Assembly (NCBI RefSeq): GCF_029633965.1
Contig: NZ_CP091277.1
Span: 1,175,940 to 1,239,939, forward strand
Length of the DNA stretch: 64,000 nucleotides
Reading direction: 5' to 3'
Origin: Methanogenium sp. S4BF
GTDB taxonomy: Archaea; Halobacteriota; Methanomicrobia; Methanomicrobiales; Methanomicrobiaceae
Shown one piece after another: positions 16,642 through 24,140 of this stretch. Position numbers and translations under genes: made by a program. How positions within the stretch are numbered: position 1 is the stretch's first letter; the number at the start of each line of letters is the position of its first letter. The notes under the pieces were generated by a model that saw only the letters and a program-made list of their open reading frames with translations, ran no database searches and was not told the DNA's origin.

Positions 16642-17246
16642 TTCCCCGCATATAATATACTGAAATACGCACTTTCTTCCGGGAGCTCATCTGTCTGGTA
16701 TATCCTCTGGCCGTCCATGTACATTTTTTCGGCCAGAATGAACCGGGTATACCCGGATTTCCTCAGTTCATCGGCCGTCTCCCGTGGCCGCCTCACCTTC
16801 AGCCGGATGGTTGCGGTCTGCTCCGACCCGTCTGTTATCTCAATGCCTCCGTTCAGCGTGACGCCCGCAGCAGAGGTGAATGCAGTAATGGAGCTGACTC
16901 CGGGGACAGATGTATAGGAAATCTCCGGGTATTTCTCGTCCAGCACCGCACAGAGCCTCCCGAATGTGCCGTAAAAGTTCGGGTCGCCGAGGATGCAGAA
17001 GACGGCAAGGCCGTCACGGGCCACCGGAGCAATGAGGTCGGCATTCTTCCCGATGCACCGGGTAATGTATCCTTCATCCGCGGTCATCGGAAAGGACAGG
17101 ACGACCGGATCTGCCCGGTAGGGTGCGATGATATCCTTTGCAACGGTTCCGGGCACAAATACCTGATCTGCCTGTTCAATCAGGTTCACTGCCTTTACGG
17201 TCAGAAGCTCAGGGTCTCCGGGACCGATGCCAACAGCGACAAGCAT
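16638..17246 (-). CDS. cbiL: CbiL, cobalt-factor II / precorrin-2 C20-methyltransferase
   Basis: A 202-residue tetrapyrrole methylase. AVGIGPGDPELLTVKAV, VFCILGDPNFYGTFGRL and SVPGVSSITAFTSAAG are the CbiL/CobI motifs. It catalyses the C20 methylation that commits the tetrapyrrole to corrin synthesis. The start abuts the cbiT stop with no gap. At 202 residues it is slightly shorter than many CbiL proteins (about 230). Confidence 0.92.
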   Translation of the reverse strand: MLVAVGIGPGDPELLTVKAVNLIEQADQVFVPGTVAKDIIAPYRADPVVLSFPMTADEGYITRCIGKNADLIAPVARDGLAVFCILGDPNFYGTFGRLCAVLDEKYPEISYTSVPGVSSITAFTSAAGVTLNGGIEITDGSEQTATIRLKVRRPRETADELRKSGYTRFILAEKMYMDGQRIYQTDELPEESAYFSILYAGK

Positions 17247-17786
17247 CTACTGCTTCACCTCACCGACGATGATATACACGGGATTTAAGGGTTTAAACAT
17301 CAGATCGCCTGCCAGATCATATGACCGGGAGACCTGAATGTGGAGTGCCTCAACAAATATGCCCAGTTCTCTCATCTTCCTGACCGTCCGTGAAACCGTG
17401 TCCAGAAGAACGGCGTTGACCACAATTCTTCCCCGGACGATCTCCGTCAGCTTTTCAAGCACCGTCTCTATCTCTCCTGAACCGCCGACAAAGGCACAGT
17501 CCAGCCTGTTCATTTCGTCAAGAGCATGAGACGCCTCGCCGTGGATCAGGGTGATATTCTCTATCTCTGCCGTTTCAATCTCCTGCCGTGCGTATTCAAC
17601 CGCTTCAGCCCGCCGGTCAACTGCATACACACGTCTGCATCGCTCAGACGCCTGAATGGATATTTTTCCGGTGCCGCATCCGATGTCGGCCATGACATCC
17701 CCCTCCCGAATTCTGAGTTTGAGCAGGGATACTGCCATCACTTCGTCCTGTGTCGGTCCGCCTTTGAGTCCCATTAAAACATACAT
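17247..17786 (-). CDS. cbiT: CbiT, cobalt-precorrin-6B C15-methyltransferase (decarboxylating)
   Basis: A 179-residue Rossmann-type SAM methyltransferase with GGPTQDEVMAVSLLKL, motif I ADIGCGTGKISIQAS and CAFVGGSGEIETVLEKL, as in CbiT. It methylates C15 and decarboxylates the C12 acetate side chain, partnering CbiE at the far end of the same operon. It is the first gene of cbiTLFGHCDE. ATG 17786 or the ATG four codons later (MGLKGG) may be used. Confidence 0.92.
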   Translation of the reverse strand: MYVLMGLKGGPTQDEVMAVSLLKLRIREGDVMADIGCGTGKISIQASERCRRVYAVDRRAEAVEYARQEIETAEIENITLIHGEASHALDEMNRLDCAFVGGSGEIETVLEKLTEIVRGRIVVNAVLLDTVSRTVRKMRELGIFVEALHIQVSRSYDLAGDLMFKPLNPVYIIVGEVKQ

Positions 17787-18065
17787 TAATTGTTTTAATT
17801 CAGATAAAGTGTTGTTGTTTCAATGTGGGCCGTTACTGCGGACAACGTGAGATACCAACGGGAATATTCTGAAGCAGACGTTTAAAAGAATGCCACCACT
17901 TCCCCTGCCGGCGGGGTGTGATGAGGCGGGAAAAAAGATTCGTGTCTCATGCATCTGCCACATGCAGTGCATATTTCCGTCAGACGGCAGTTTCAGGCCA
18001 CGGCAGCCAATCAGCAGGCAAATTCAATCGTGACCTCTCACCGGAGAGAGCCTGAACCACTCGTT
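17787..18065. other. Gene-free spacer between cbiA and cbiT
   Basis: A 279-bp gap between two minus-strand genes, with an AT-rich stretch next to cbiT (AATTAAAACAATTAATG read on the minus strand) that may hold a separate promoter for the cbiT operon. No reading frame or RNA gene is supported. Confidence 0.5.
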
Positions 18066-19391
18066 TCACCCACGGTTGACCGAACGGATGGTATCCACCA
18101 GTCCGGCTGCAAACGGATCCGTGAAATATGCATGGGTATACCCCGCCAGCACATTCTGGAGATAAATCCCGTCTTTCCCGTCTTCAATTCCCCGGCCCCG
18201 CTTCAGCTCCAGCGCAAACCGCACGTCTGCGGCGGCGTCCACTCTGGTATAATGGAATTCATGCCCCCGGTATACGGTCCCCCGGGGAAACAGAGCGTCT
18301 GCAGCCGTACACCCGGCATCGACGTAGCCGAGTGCCTGGAACCGTCCCATCTTCACGGTCTCGGCCGGGATGACGCCGCACATCCGTGTCGTCGTCCCGT
18401 CCATCTCAATACTCTCCGTCAGGTAGGTGAGACCACCGCACTCGGCATAGATGGGCATGCCGCTGTCCGCAGCTTTTTTCACCGCATCCCTGCATGGAGA
18501 GCGTGCCAGTTCAGCGCAGTGCAGTTCAGGATAACCGCCGCCGAAATACAGGGCATCCACATCCGGCAGGGAGTCGGTGAGGGGGCTAAAAAAGACCAGT
18601 TCAGCACCGGAGTTTCGCAGCCGGTCAAAATTGTCCGCATAATAGAAATTGAATGCCGCGTCATATGCAACCCCGATCCAGACCGGATGGGTCCGTTCTG
18701 CCCTTTCGGTTTCAGAGGTTCGGACGGAAAAAGTGCTCTTTGCAATGCCTATGATGGCATCGATATCACAGTTCTCCTCCAGAATTCCCCTGAATTCAGA
18801 GATAGAACTGGTCTCATGCGCCATCCGGAGCCCCAGATGCCTGCTCTCAATGCATCTCTCCTTCTCCCAGGGGATATATCCGAATGCGGGGGCGGCAAGA
18901 GACGCCGCAATCATCTCTCCGTGCCGTTTGCTGCCGACCCGGTTGAAGATCACGCCGCCGATGTTCACATCAGGATCAAATGAGGTAAACCCCAGCACCT
19001 GCGCATTGACACTGCGTGAGGCGCCCTTTGCATCGACGACCAGCACAACCGGACACCCGAGGATCTTTGCCACATGGCCGGTGCTGCCGGTGTCCTCCCC
19101 CTCAAGCCCGTCAAAAAGGCCCATGACGCCCTCAATCACGGCGATATCGGCTCCCGCGGACGCCCGGACAAAGGTATCCCTTACCCCCTCTTCCCCCATC
19201 ATATACGGGTCAAGATTCCGTGAATGCCTCCCGCAGATGGCGGTGTGATGGGTCGGGTCGATAAAGTCCGGCCCCACTTTGAAAGGCTGGACGTTAAGCC
19301 CCCGTTTCACGAGAGCAGACATCAGTGCCCCGGAGATCGTGGTCTTGCCGCATCCGCTGTGGGTGCCTGCGATAATAATGGCGGGAATCAT
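18066..19391 (-). CDS. cbiA: CbiA, cobyrinate a,c-diamide synthase (or the CfbB paralogue)
   Basis: A 441-residue glutamine-dependent amidase-ligase. Residues 7-17 hold the P-loop (AGTHSGCGKTT) of the ATP-binding domain, followed by VQPFKVGPDFIDPTHH. The C-terminal class I glutamine amidotransferase domain has its nucleophile in PIYAECGGLTYL. It amidates the a and c side chains of cobyrinate. Methanogens also have CfbB, a homologue acting on Ni-sirohydrochlorin for coenzyme F430, and sequence alone cannot fully separate them. Position upstream of the cbi operon favours CbiA. A deleted pseudogene copy is at 23600-23980. Confidence 0.88.
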   Translation of the reverse strand: MIPAIIIAGTHSGCGKTTISGALMSALVKRGLNVQPFKVGPDFIDPTHHTAICGRHSRNLDPYMMGEEGVRDTFVRASAGADIAVIEGVMGLFDGLEGEDTGSTGHVAKILGCPVVLVVDAKGASRSVNAQVLGFTSFDPDVNIGGVIFNRVGSKRHGEMIAASLAAPAFGYIPWEKERCIESRHLGLRMAHETSSISEFRGILEENCDIDAIIGIAKSTFSVRTSETERAERTHPVWIGVAYDAAFNFYYADNFDRLRNSGAELVFFSPLTDSLPDVDALYFGGGYPELHCAELARSPCRDAVKKAADSGMPIYAECGGLTYLTESIEMDGTTTRMCGVIPAETVKMGRFQALGYVDAGCTAADALFPRGTVYRGHEFHYTRVDAAADVRFALELKRGRGIEDGKDGIYLQNVLAGYTHAYFTDPFAAGLVDTIRSVNRG

Positions 19392-19484
19392 CTTAAATCA
19401 GATATTGTACGGAAATAGTATTTTCCAGTTCCTTTTCGACCTTTTTCAGAAGACCTCCGGAACAGTGAATTTTTGTATTGATAT

Positions 19485-19581
19485 ACCGGTCCGCCCTCTT
19501 GCAGCCGTACCGGCACCCGATCCCAGAAATACCCCAGGCGTAGTCATCCCGAAGAGGGCACCTGCGATGGTGGCAATTTAA
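19485..19581 (-). pseudogene. Remnant of an NCS2 purine permease gene
   Basis: Read on the minus strand this encodes ATIAGALFGMTTPGVFLGSG and then GAGTAARGRTGI, nearly the same as the central block of the permease at 6324-7628. Nucleotide identity over about 75 bp is roughly 80 percent by eye. Nothing else of the permease is present, so it is a fossil fragment between cbiA and the kinase. Confidence 0.7.
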
Positions 19582-19618
19582 CCGCCAATTCGCACGTAAT
19601 TAATAGTGGGCCCGTTTT

Positions 19619-22594
19619 TTAGTCATTGTACCGGTATCCATACTTTGGAACAGCAATTTCAAACCGTGCACCTTTGCCATCGGTTCCGGTTTCTGAGATT
19701 GATATATCGGTGATATCAAGAATTTCCCGGGACAAAAACAGCCCGAAACCAGTATTTGAACCAACACCGCGGTCGAATATCTTCTTTTTCATATCATCTG
19801 CAATGCCGATGCCATTGTCTTCAATTGTTAAAACCCCGCTCCCTCCGGTTTCATGGAAAGAAACATGAATGTCAGTCACATGTTTCCCATGCCTGACGGC
19901 GTTTTCAAAAATATTGTAAAAGACCTTTTCAAGCATTTGGTCGGTAAATATTTCCAGTGTGCCGGTATCTATCCTGACGTTTACCGCGGTAGAAGACATA
20001 TTTGATACAGCCAAACTGGCTGAATTTTCAACGGACTGCCAGGTCGGGCTGTGTACACCAAGTTCCTGATATTCACGGGTAAATGCGATCTGGCTTTCAA
20101 TCATTTCTGTGGCTCCGATAATCTTCCCCAGATAATCATCAGCCTTTCCTTTGTCATCTTCCCCTTTTAGCATCTCTTCATACCCAAGGAGAACACTGAT
20201 CTGGTTGTTGATATCATGCCGGGTGATGGACGAAAGGAGGTTCAGCTTTTTATTCAGCGTCTTCAGTGCATTTTCTGTATTTTTTCGTTCAGTGATATCT
20301 CGTCCGACAGACAGGTGGACCACCCGGTTGTTTAATGCAAAGCAGCAGGAATTATTCTCAATAGTAGCAATGGTGCCATCTTTTCGTATCGCTTTGGCTT
20401 CAAAGGTTGCTCTTCCTTTTGTGCGGAACTGATTCGCGATATTCAGATAATGATCCCTTGTTTCAGCCCCTTCAATGTCCACCATAGACATCTGGAGCAT
20501 TTCATCACGGCTGTAGCCAAGACTCCTGCAGGCGGCATCGTTTACCTCCAGGAATCTTCCGGGAGGCCCTCTCGGTGGAAACTCATTAAGAAATATGATG
20601 TCACCAGTGGAATTGAATATCTCCCGAAACTTTGTTTCACTCTCACGAAGTGTCTGCTCTGCTTTTTTCCTCTCGCTGACATCCCTTCCCACAGACAGGT
20701 GAACCATCCGGTTATTTAATTGAAAAATGGTTCCGCAGGTATCGAATGTAATTATGCTGCCATCTTTTGTTATGGCCCTGCCTTCAAAGGATGCTCTTCC
20801 TTTTGCACGATACTGTTTTACGATATCATCAAAATGGTCTCTGATTTCAGGCAACAAAATGTCCGCCATCGACATCCGGAGCAGTTCTTCACGCGTGTAT
20901 CCCAGATTCCTGCACGTAGCATCGTTCACTTCTATGAATCTGCCAGGACCCGTCCCCGGGATAAACTCATTCAGAAATATGACATCACTTGCAGAATTGA
21001 ATATCTCACGGAATTTAATTTCGCTCTCACGTTGTGCCGCCTCCACCCTCTTTCGTTCAGATATATCCCGTACAAAAGCGCACCCGTACTTCTGGCCATC
21101 ATAATTCAGGTTTACAACACTGATCTCAGTACTGACATCTTCACCATCTTTTTTGGAAGACTTTACTTCAAAGATGAAAGCACTATTCCGGTCGTGTTTA
21201 TTCCAAAAATCCAGAAAATTCTCCTGTTGAAAATTAGGGATAAACATGGAAAGACCCATTCCCCGTAATTCTTCCTCAGAATAACCAAAAATATCTGTAG
21301 CCTTCTTATTGACAGAAATAAAATCACCATTAAAGTCCACCCAAAATATGGCATCAGGGCCATTATCCATGGTAAACTGGGTAAATTTCAGTTTTGTTTC
21401 TGCTTCCTTCTGCCCGGTAATGTCAATGAAGGAAATGATATTTTTCTTTGTACCCGGAATCATTGCCGAGGTCAGTTTAACATCTATGATCTCACCGGTT
21501 CTGTGAATTAGTCTGCAATCGTAGCTATTTGGCACTGAATCCGGTTCAGTCCGTCTGAGCCGGTGATATTCCAGTACTCTCTCCCGGTCTTCTTCTGCAA
21601 CCCTTTCCTGCCAGTTCAAAAACATCCCGGGCTCATCTCCGGAATAACCCATGAGCAGTTTCATCTTTTCATTGACATGTAAGATAGTGACCTCATCTTC
21701 AACAATTGCCATTGCAGTTCCGGTATTTTCAAATACCGTCCGGTAAATTCCTTCTGCCTGTTTGTAGTCAGTTATGTCCCGTATGGATTCAATGGCACCG
21801 GTAACACGGCCATCGGTATCATAAAGGGGGGAAGCAGTAAACCACAGGTATGCCCCCTCACCGTTGCGAAGATGAGGGATGAATGTCTCTGCATATAATC
21901 TATCTCTGTTTTCACGATTCAGTACCGGATAAGAAACTTCCGTCTGCAAACTTTCATTGAGAACCAGATCAATCATGATCGGACGACGTTTACCGTAAAA
22001 TGGCAGGGCATATTCATAGTCCCCCTTTCCAAGCATTTCAGATGCGGGAGTGCCTGTCATCTGTTCTATTGCACGGTTCCATGCAATCACTCTCCCATCC
22101 ATTTTGACTGCAAAGGTGGCGTCAGGCATGAAATTGATGACATCTGCCATCTTTCGTTCATATTCAAGGAGGCGCTTTTCCGCCCGGGTTTTATAAACCA
22201 CCTGCCTGACACAGTTCTGAAGTTCTCCAAACTGAACATTTGGTTTTCCGCCTTTCTGGAGGTAGTAATCGGCACCGGCATTGAATGCCTCAATAGCAAC
22301 TTCTTCCCTGCCCCTGCCGGTGAAGAGAATAAAAGGGATGCTGTTTCCTTCAGTACGGAGTGTTTTCAGGAATTCAAGACCGTCCATTTCAGGCATCTGG
22401 TAGTCAGATATAACCGCATCATATTTTTCCTCCTGAATCATGTGAAGGGCCTCTTTTACAGAAGAGGCAGTATTGAGCAAAAAATTCCCGGTGTATTCCA
22501 GATATTGTTTCGTTACATTGAGCAGTATGGTTTCATCGTCGACATATAACAGGAATATTCGATCATCAGAATTCCCCCCGAATTCAGGAATCAT
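19619..22594 (-). CDS. Hybrid receiver - five PAS - histidine kinase
   Basis: A 991-residue cytoplasmic sensor kinase with no membrane segment. Residues about 12-128 are a CheY-like receiver with YVDDE, phosphoacceptor Asp in AVISDYQMPEMDG, Thr in FILFTGRG and the Lys of YYLQKGG. Five PAS domains follow (about 143-285, 285-400, 405-525, 530-650, 655-780). PAS4 and PAS5 are near copies of each other. The kinase core has the H-box SSITRHDINNQISVLLGYEE, N-box FENAVRHG, IEDNGIGIADD and SNTGFGLFLSREIL. Input ligand and output partner are unknown; such kinases are plentiful in Methanomicrobiales. A paralogue follows at 24141-26501. Confidence 0.9.
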   Translation of the reverse strand: MIPEFGGNSDDRIFLLYVDDETILLNVTKQYLEYTGNFLLNTASSVKEALHMIQEEKYDAVISDYQMPEMDGLEFLKTLRTEGNSIPFILFTGRGREEVAIEAFNAGADYYLQKGGKPNVQFGELQNCVRQVVYKTRAEKRLLEYERKMADVINFMPDATFAVKMDGRVIAWNRAIEQMTGTPASEMLGKGDYEYALPFYGKRRPIMIDLVLNESLQTEVSYPVLNRENRDRLYAETFIPHLRNGEGAYLWFTASPLYDTDGRVTGAIESIRDITDYKQAEGIYRTVFENTGTAMAIVEDEVTILHVNEKMKLLMGYSGDEPGMFLNWQERVAEEDRERVLEYHRLRRTEPDSVPNSYDCRLIHRTGEIIDVKLTSAMIPGTKKNIISFIDITGQKEAETKLKFTQFTMDNGPDAIFWVDFNGDFISVNKKATDIFGYSEEELRGMGLSMFIPNFQQENFLDFWNKHDRNSAFIFEVKSSKKDGEDVSTEISVVNLNYDGQKYGCAFVRDISERKRVEAAQRESEIKFREIFNSASDVIFLNEFIPGTGPGRFIEVNDATCRNLGYTREELLRMSMADILLPEIRDHFDDIVKQYRAKGRASFEGRAITKDGSIITFDTCGTIFQLNNRMVHLSVGRDVSERKKAEQTLRESETKFREIFNSTGDIIFLNEFPPRGPPGRFLEVNDAACRSLGYSRDEMLQMSMVDIEGAETRDHYLNIANQFRTKGRATFEAKAIRKDGTIATIENNSCCFALNNRVVHLSVGRDITERKNTENALKTLNKKLNLLSSITRHDINNQISVLLGYEEMLKGEDDKGKADDYLGKIIGATEMIESQIAFTREYQELGVHSPTWQSVENSASLAVSNMSSTAVNVRIDTGTLEIFTDQMLEKVFYNIFENAVRHGKHVTDIHVSFHETGGSGVLTIEDNGIGIADDMKKKIFDRGVGSNTGFGLFLSREILDITDISISETGTDGKGARFEIAVPKYGYRYND

Positions 22595-23195
22595 ATATTT
22601 AACCTCTTTTATCCTATTTCGTTAATCGATTTTCCTAGTGATAACTCTTTCCCCAACTGACTGTCACATCAGGTTAATGTATGTATTAAATACATTTTTC
22701 TTCAAGCCCTGATTTGTCAGGACGAAAAGAGAAACCTGCCTGCAATGTGGCCCAAACAATAACAAATCAGTTAAAATAAATTTTTATTTCTACAATTTAT
22801 TCGTATTAGATGCTTGTTTTACAGAATTATTATAAAGATAATGACAAAAAACCCATTCTCTCATGTTCAATAGCATGGATACCTGGTGAACGGGAATAAA
22901 AAAAGTATCAGGACGAAAGACAACAATTGCATTTTCGCTTTCACCGGTGAGCATATCAAAAAGTGTGCCTGCCCGATGAACCGGATATGAAGAAGAATAA
23001 GAGGAAATACCAAAAATAATATTCCATAGAATATATTCGAAACACAAACCAACACATAGACACACCACACAATTAGTTTAATAATTCAATATTTCATATA
23101 ATACAATATGAATTTATTTTAGGGCAGGGATTTGTTTAAAAGAAAGAGGCAAATCACATCACGCCAAACCTGCCAGCAATCGAAAAAAACATAGA
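22595..23195. other. AT-rich gene-free region upstream of the kinase
   Basis: About 600 bp with markedly higher AT content than the neighbouring genes. A 92-codon minus-strand frame at 22790-23068 has no ribosome-binding site, no family resemblance and odd composition, so it is not called. The part nearest the kinase holds a palindrome. Confidence 0.5.
22681..22695. promoter_or_regulatory. Palindrome ATGTATTAAATACAT upstream of the kinase
   Basis: A perfect 7-bp inverted repeat around one central base, about 90 bp upstream of the kinase start at 22594, in the AT-rich promoter region. It may be an operator or overlap a TATA box. Confidence 0.4.
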
Positions 23196-23456
23196 CTAAT
23201 CATACAACCCTATTCCCAGATTATCGTCGTCATCCCAGGTACTTTCAGCATCCTCCGGCTCTCTGCCGATTTGAACGGGAGATACGCATTTCTCAACAGT
23301 CACCGTGCTTCTGATATACGCCTTGGTGAGGATAAAACCGCATATAATAAAGAAAAACCAAATAGCGTCAATTCCGGCCGCAAAAAGGACAAGAAGTCCG
23401 AAAATGAACAGCAGAAGATCCATGAGTGTGCATTTCCGGATGAGGAAATCAGTCAT
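23196..23456 (-). CDS. Small hypothetical membrane protein
   Basis: An 86-residue frame with two hydrophobic segments (about 12-29 and 31-47, IDAIWFFFIICGFIL) followed by a charged, acidic C-terminal tail ending DDDDNLGIGLYD. The composition looks protein-like and differs from shadow frames. No family is recognised. It lies between the duplicated kinase/cbiA segments, and nothing nearby suggests a role. Confidence 0.5.
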   Translation of the reverse strand: MTDFLIRKCTLMDLLLFIFGLLVLFAAGIDAIWFFFIICGFILTKAYIRSTVTVEKCVSPVQIGREPEDAESTWDDDDNLGIGLYD

Positions 23457-23599
23457 AATTTTACATTATACACTACCCTGAAAACAGGGATAAATCTATT
23501 GTGCGCAAAAAGAGCCGCCGCCCAAACAGGCGTTCTAAGGAGAATTCAACTGTTATCGGCCAATTCAACGTTCAGAACGTTTGGAAGTGGTGGAGATCA

Positions 23600-23980
23600 T
23601 CACAGCATTTCATTTTCAGAAATTGATAGCAGGGATAATTCAGACCAGGACTGCCTTTTTACTGCCCGTATGATCTCCATCGGTTCTGATGCAAATGGTT
23701 CAGAAAAATATGCATGAGTATAATCCTGCAGGTTCATTTTGAATGTACATTTTATCCTGCCAGTCTTCAATACCCCGTCCTCCCCCATCATATACAGTTC
23801 AGGGTTTCGTGAACGCCGTTTGCAGATGGCAGTGTGGTGGGTGGGTTGATAAAGTCAGGTTCAACCTTGAACGGCTGAACGGTGAGCCCCCGTTTCACAA
23901 GAGCAGATATCAGTGCCCCGGAATATCGTGATCTTGCCGCATCTGCTGTGGGTGCCTGCGATAATTATGCCAGGAATCAT
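23600..23980 (-). pseudogene. Decayed, internally deleted copy of cbiA
   Basis: From ATG 23980 the minus strand reads MIPGIIIAGTHSRCGKIT, matching the cbiA start with a damaged P-loop (SGCGKTT to SRCGKIT). An extra base then shifts the frame, a lost base shifts it again near the PTHHTAIC segment, and roughly 1 kb of the middle is missing. After the deletion the reading resumes in the C-terminus (DYTHAYFSEPFA, compare GYTHAYFTDPFA in cbiA). It occupies the same place relative to the second kinase as intact cbiA does to the first, so it arose by segment duplication. Confidence 0.85.
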
Positions 23981-24077
23981 CGTAATCAGATATTGCACCA
24001 AAAAAGGATTTTCCGTTTCCTTTTCTACCTTTTTCAGAAGAACCCCGGAACAGTGAATTGTTGTATTGATACACCGG

Positions 24078-24120
24078 CTGTTTTTTCATCCCGAAAATAA
24101 TTCCTGCGATGGTGGCATCT
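24078..24120 (-). pseudogene. Further-decayed copy of the NCS2 permease fragment
   Basis: The minus strand reads ATIAG-(2)-FGM before similarity fades, in the same place between pseudo-cbiA and the second kinase as the better-preserved fragment at 19485-19581. The flanking GAACAGTGAAT(T)...TTGTATTGATA(T/C)ACCGG and TTCGCACGTAATTA sequences are also shared. Confidence 0.55.
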
Positions 24121-24140
24121 AACCATCACTTCGCACGTAA

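Noticed and set aside
22790-23068. Minus-strand 92-codon frame in the AT-rich gap
   Set aside because: No ribosome-binding site, no family resemblance and odd composition. Probably chance in AT-rich DNA.
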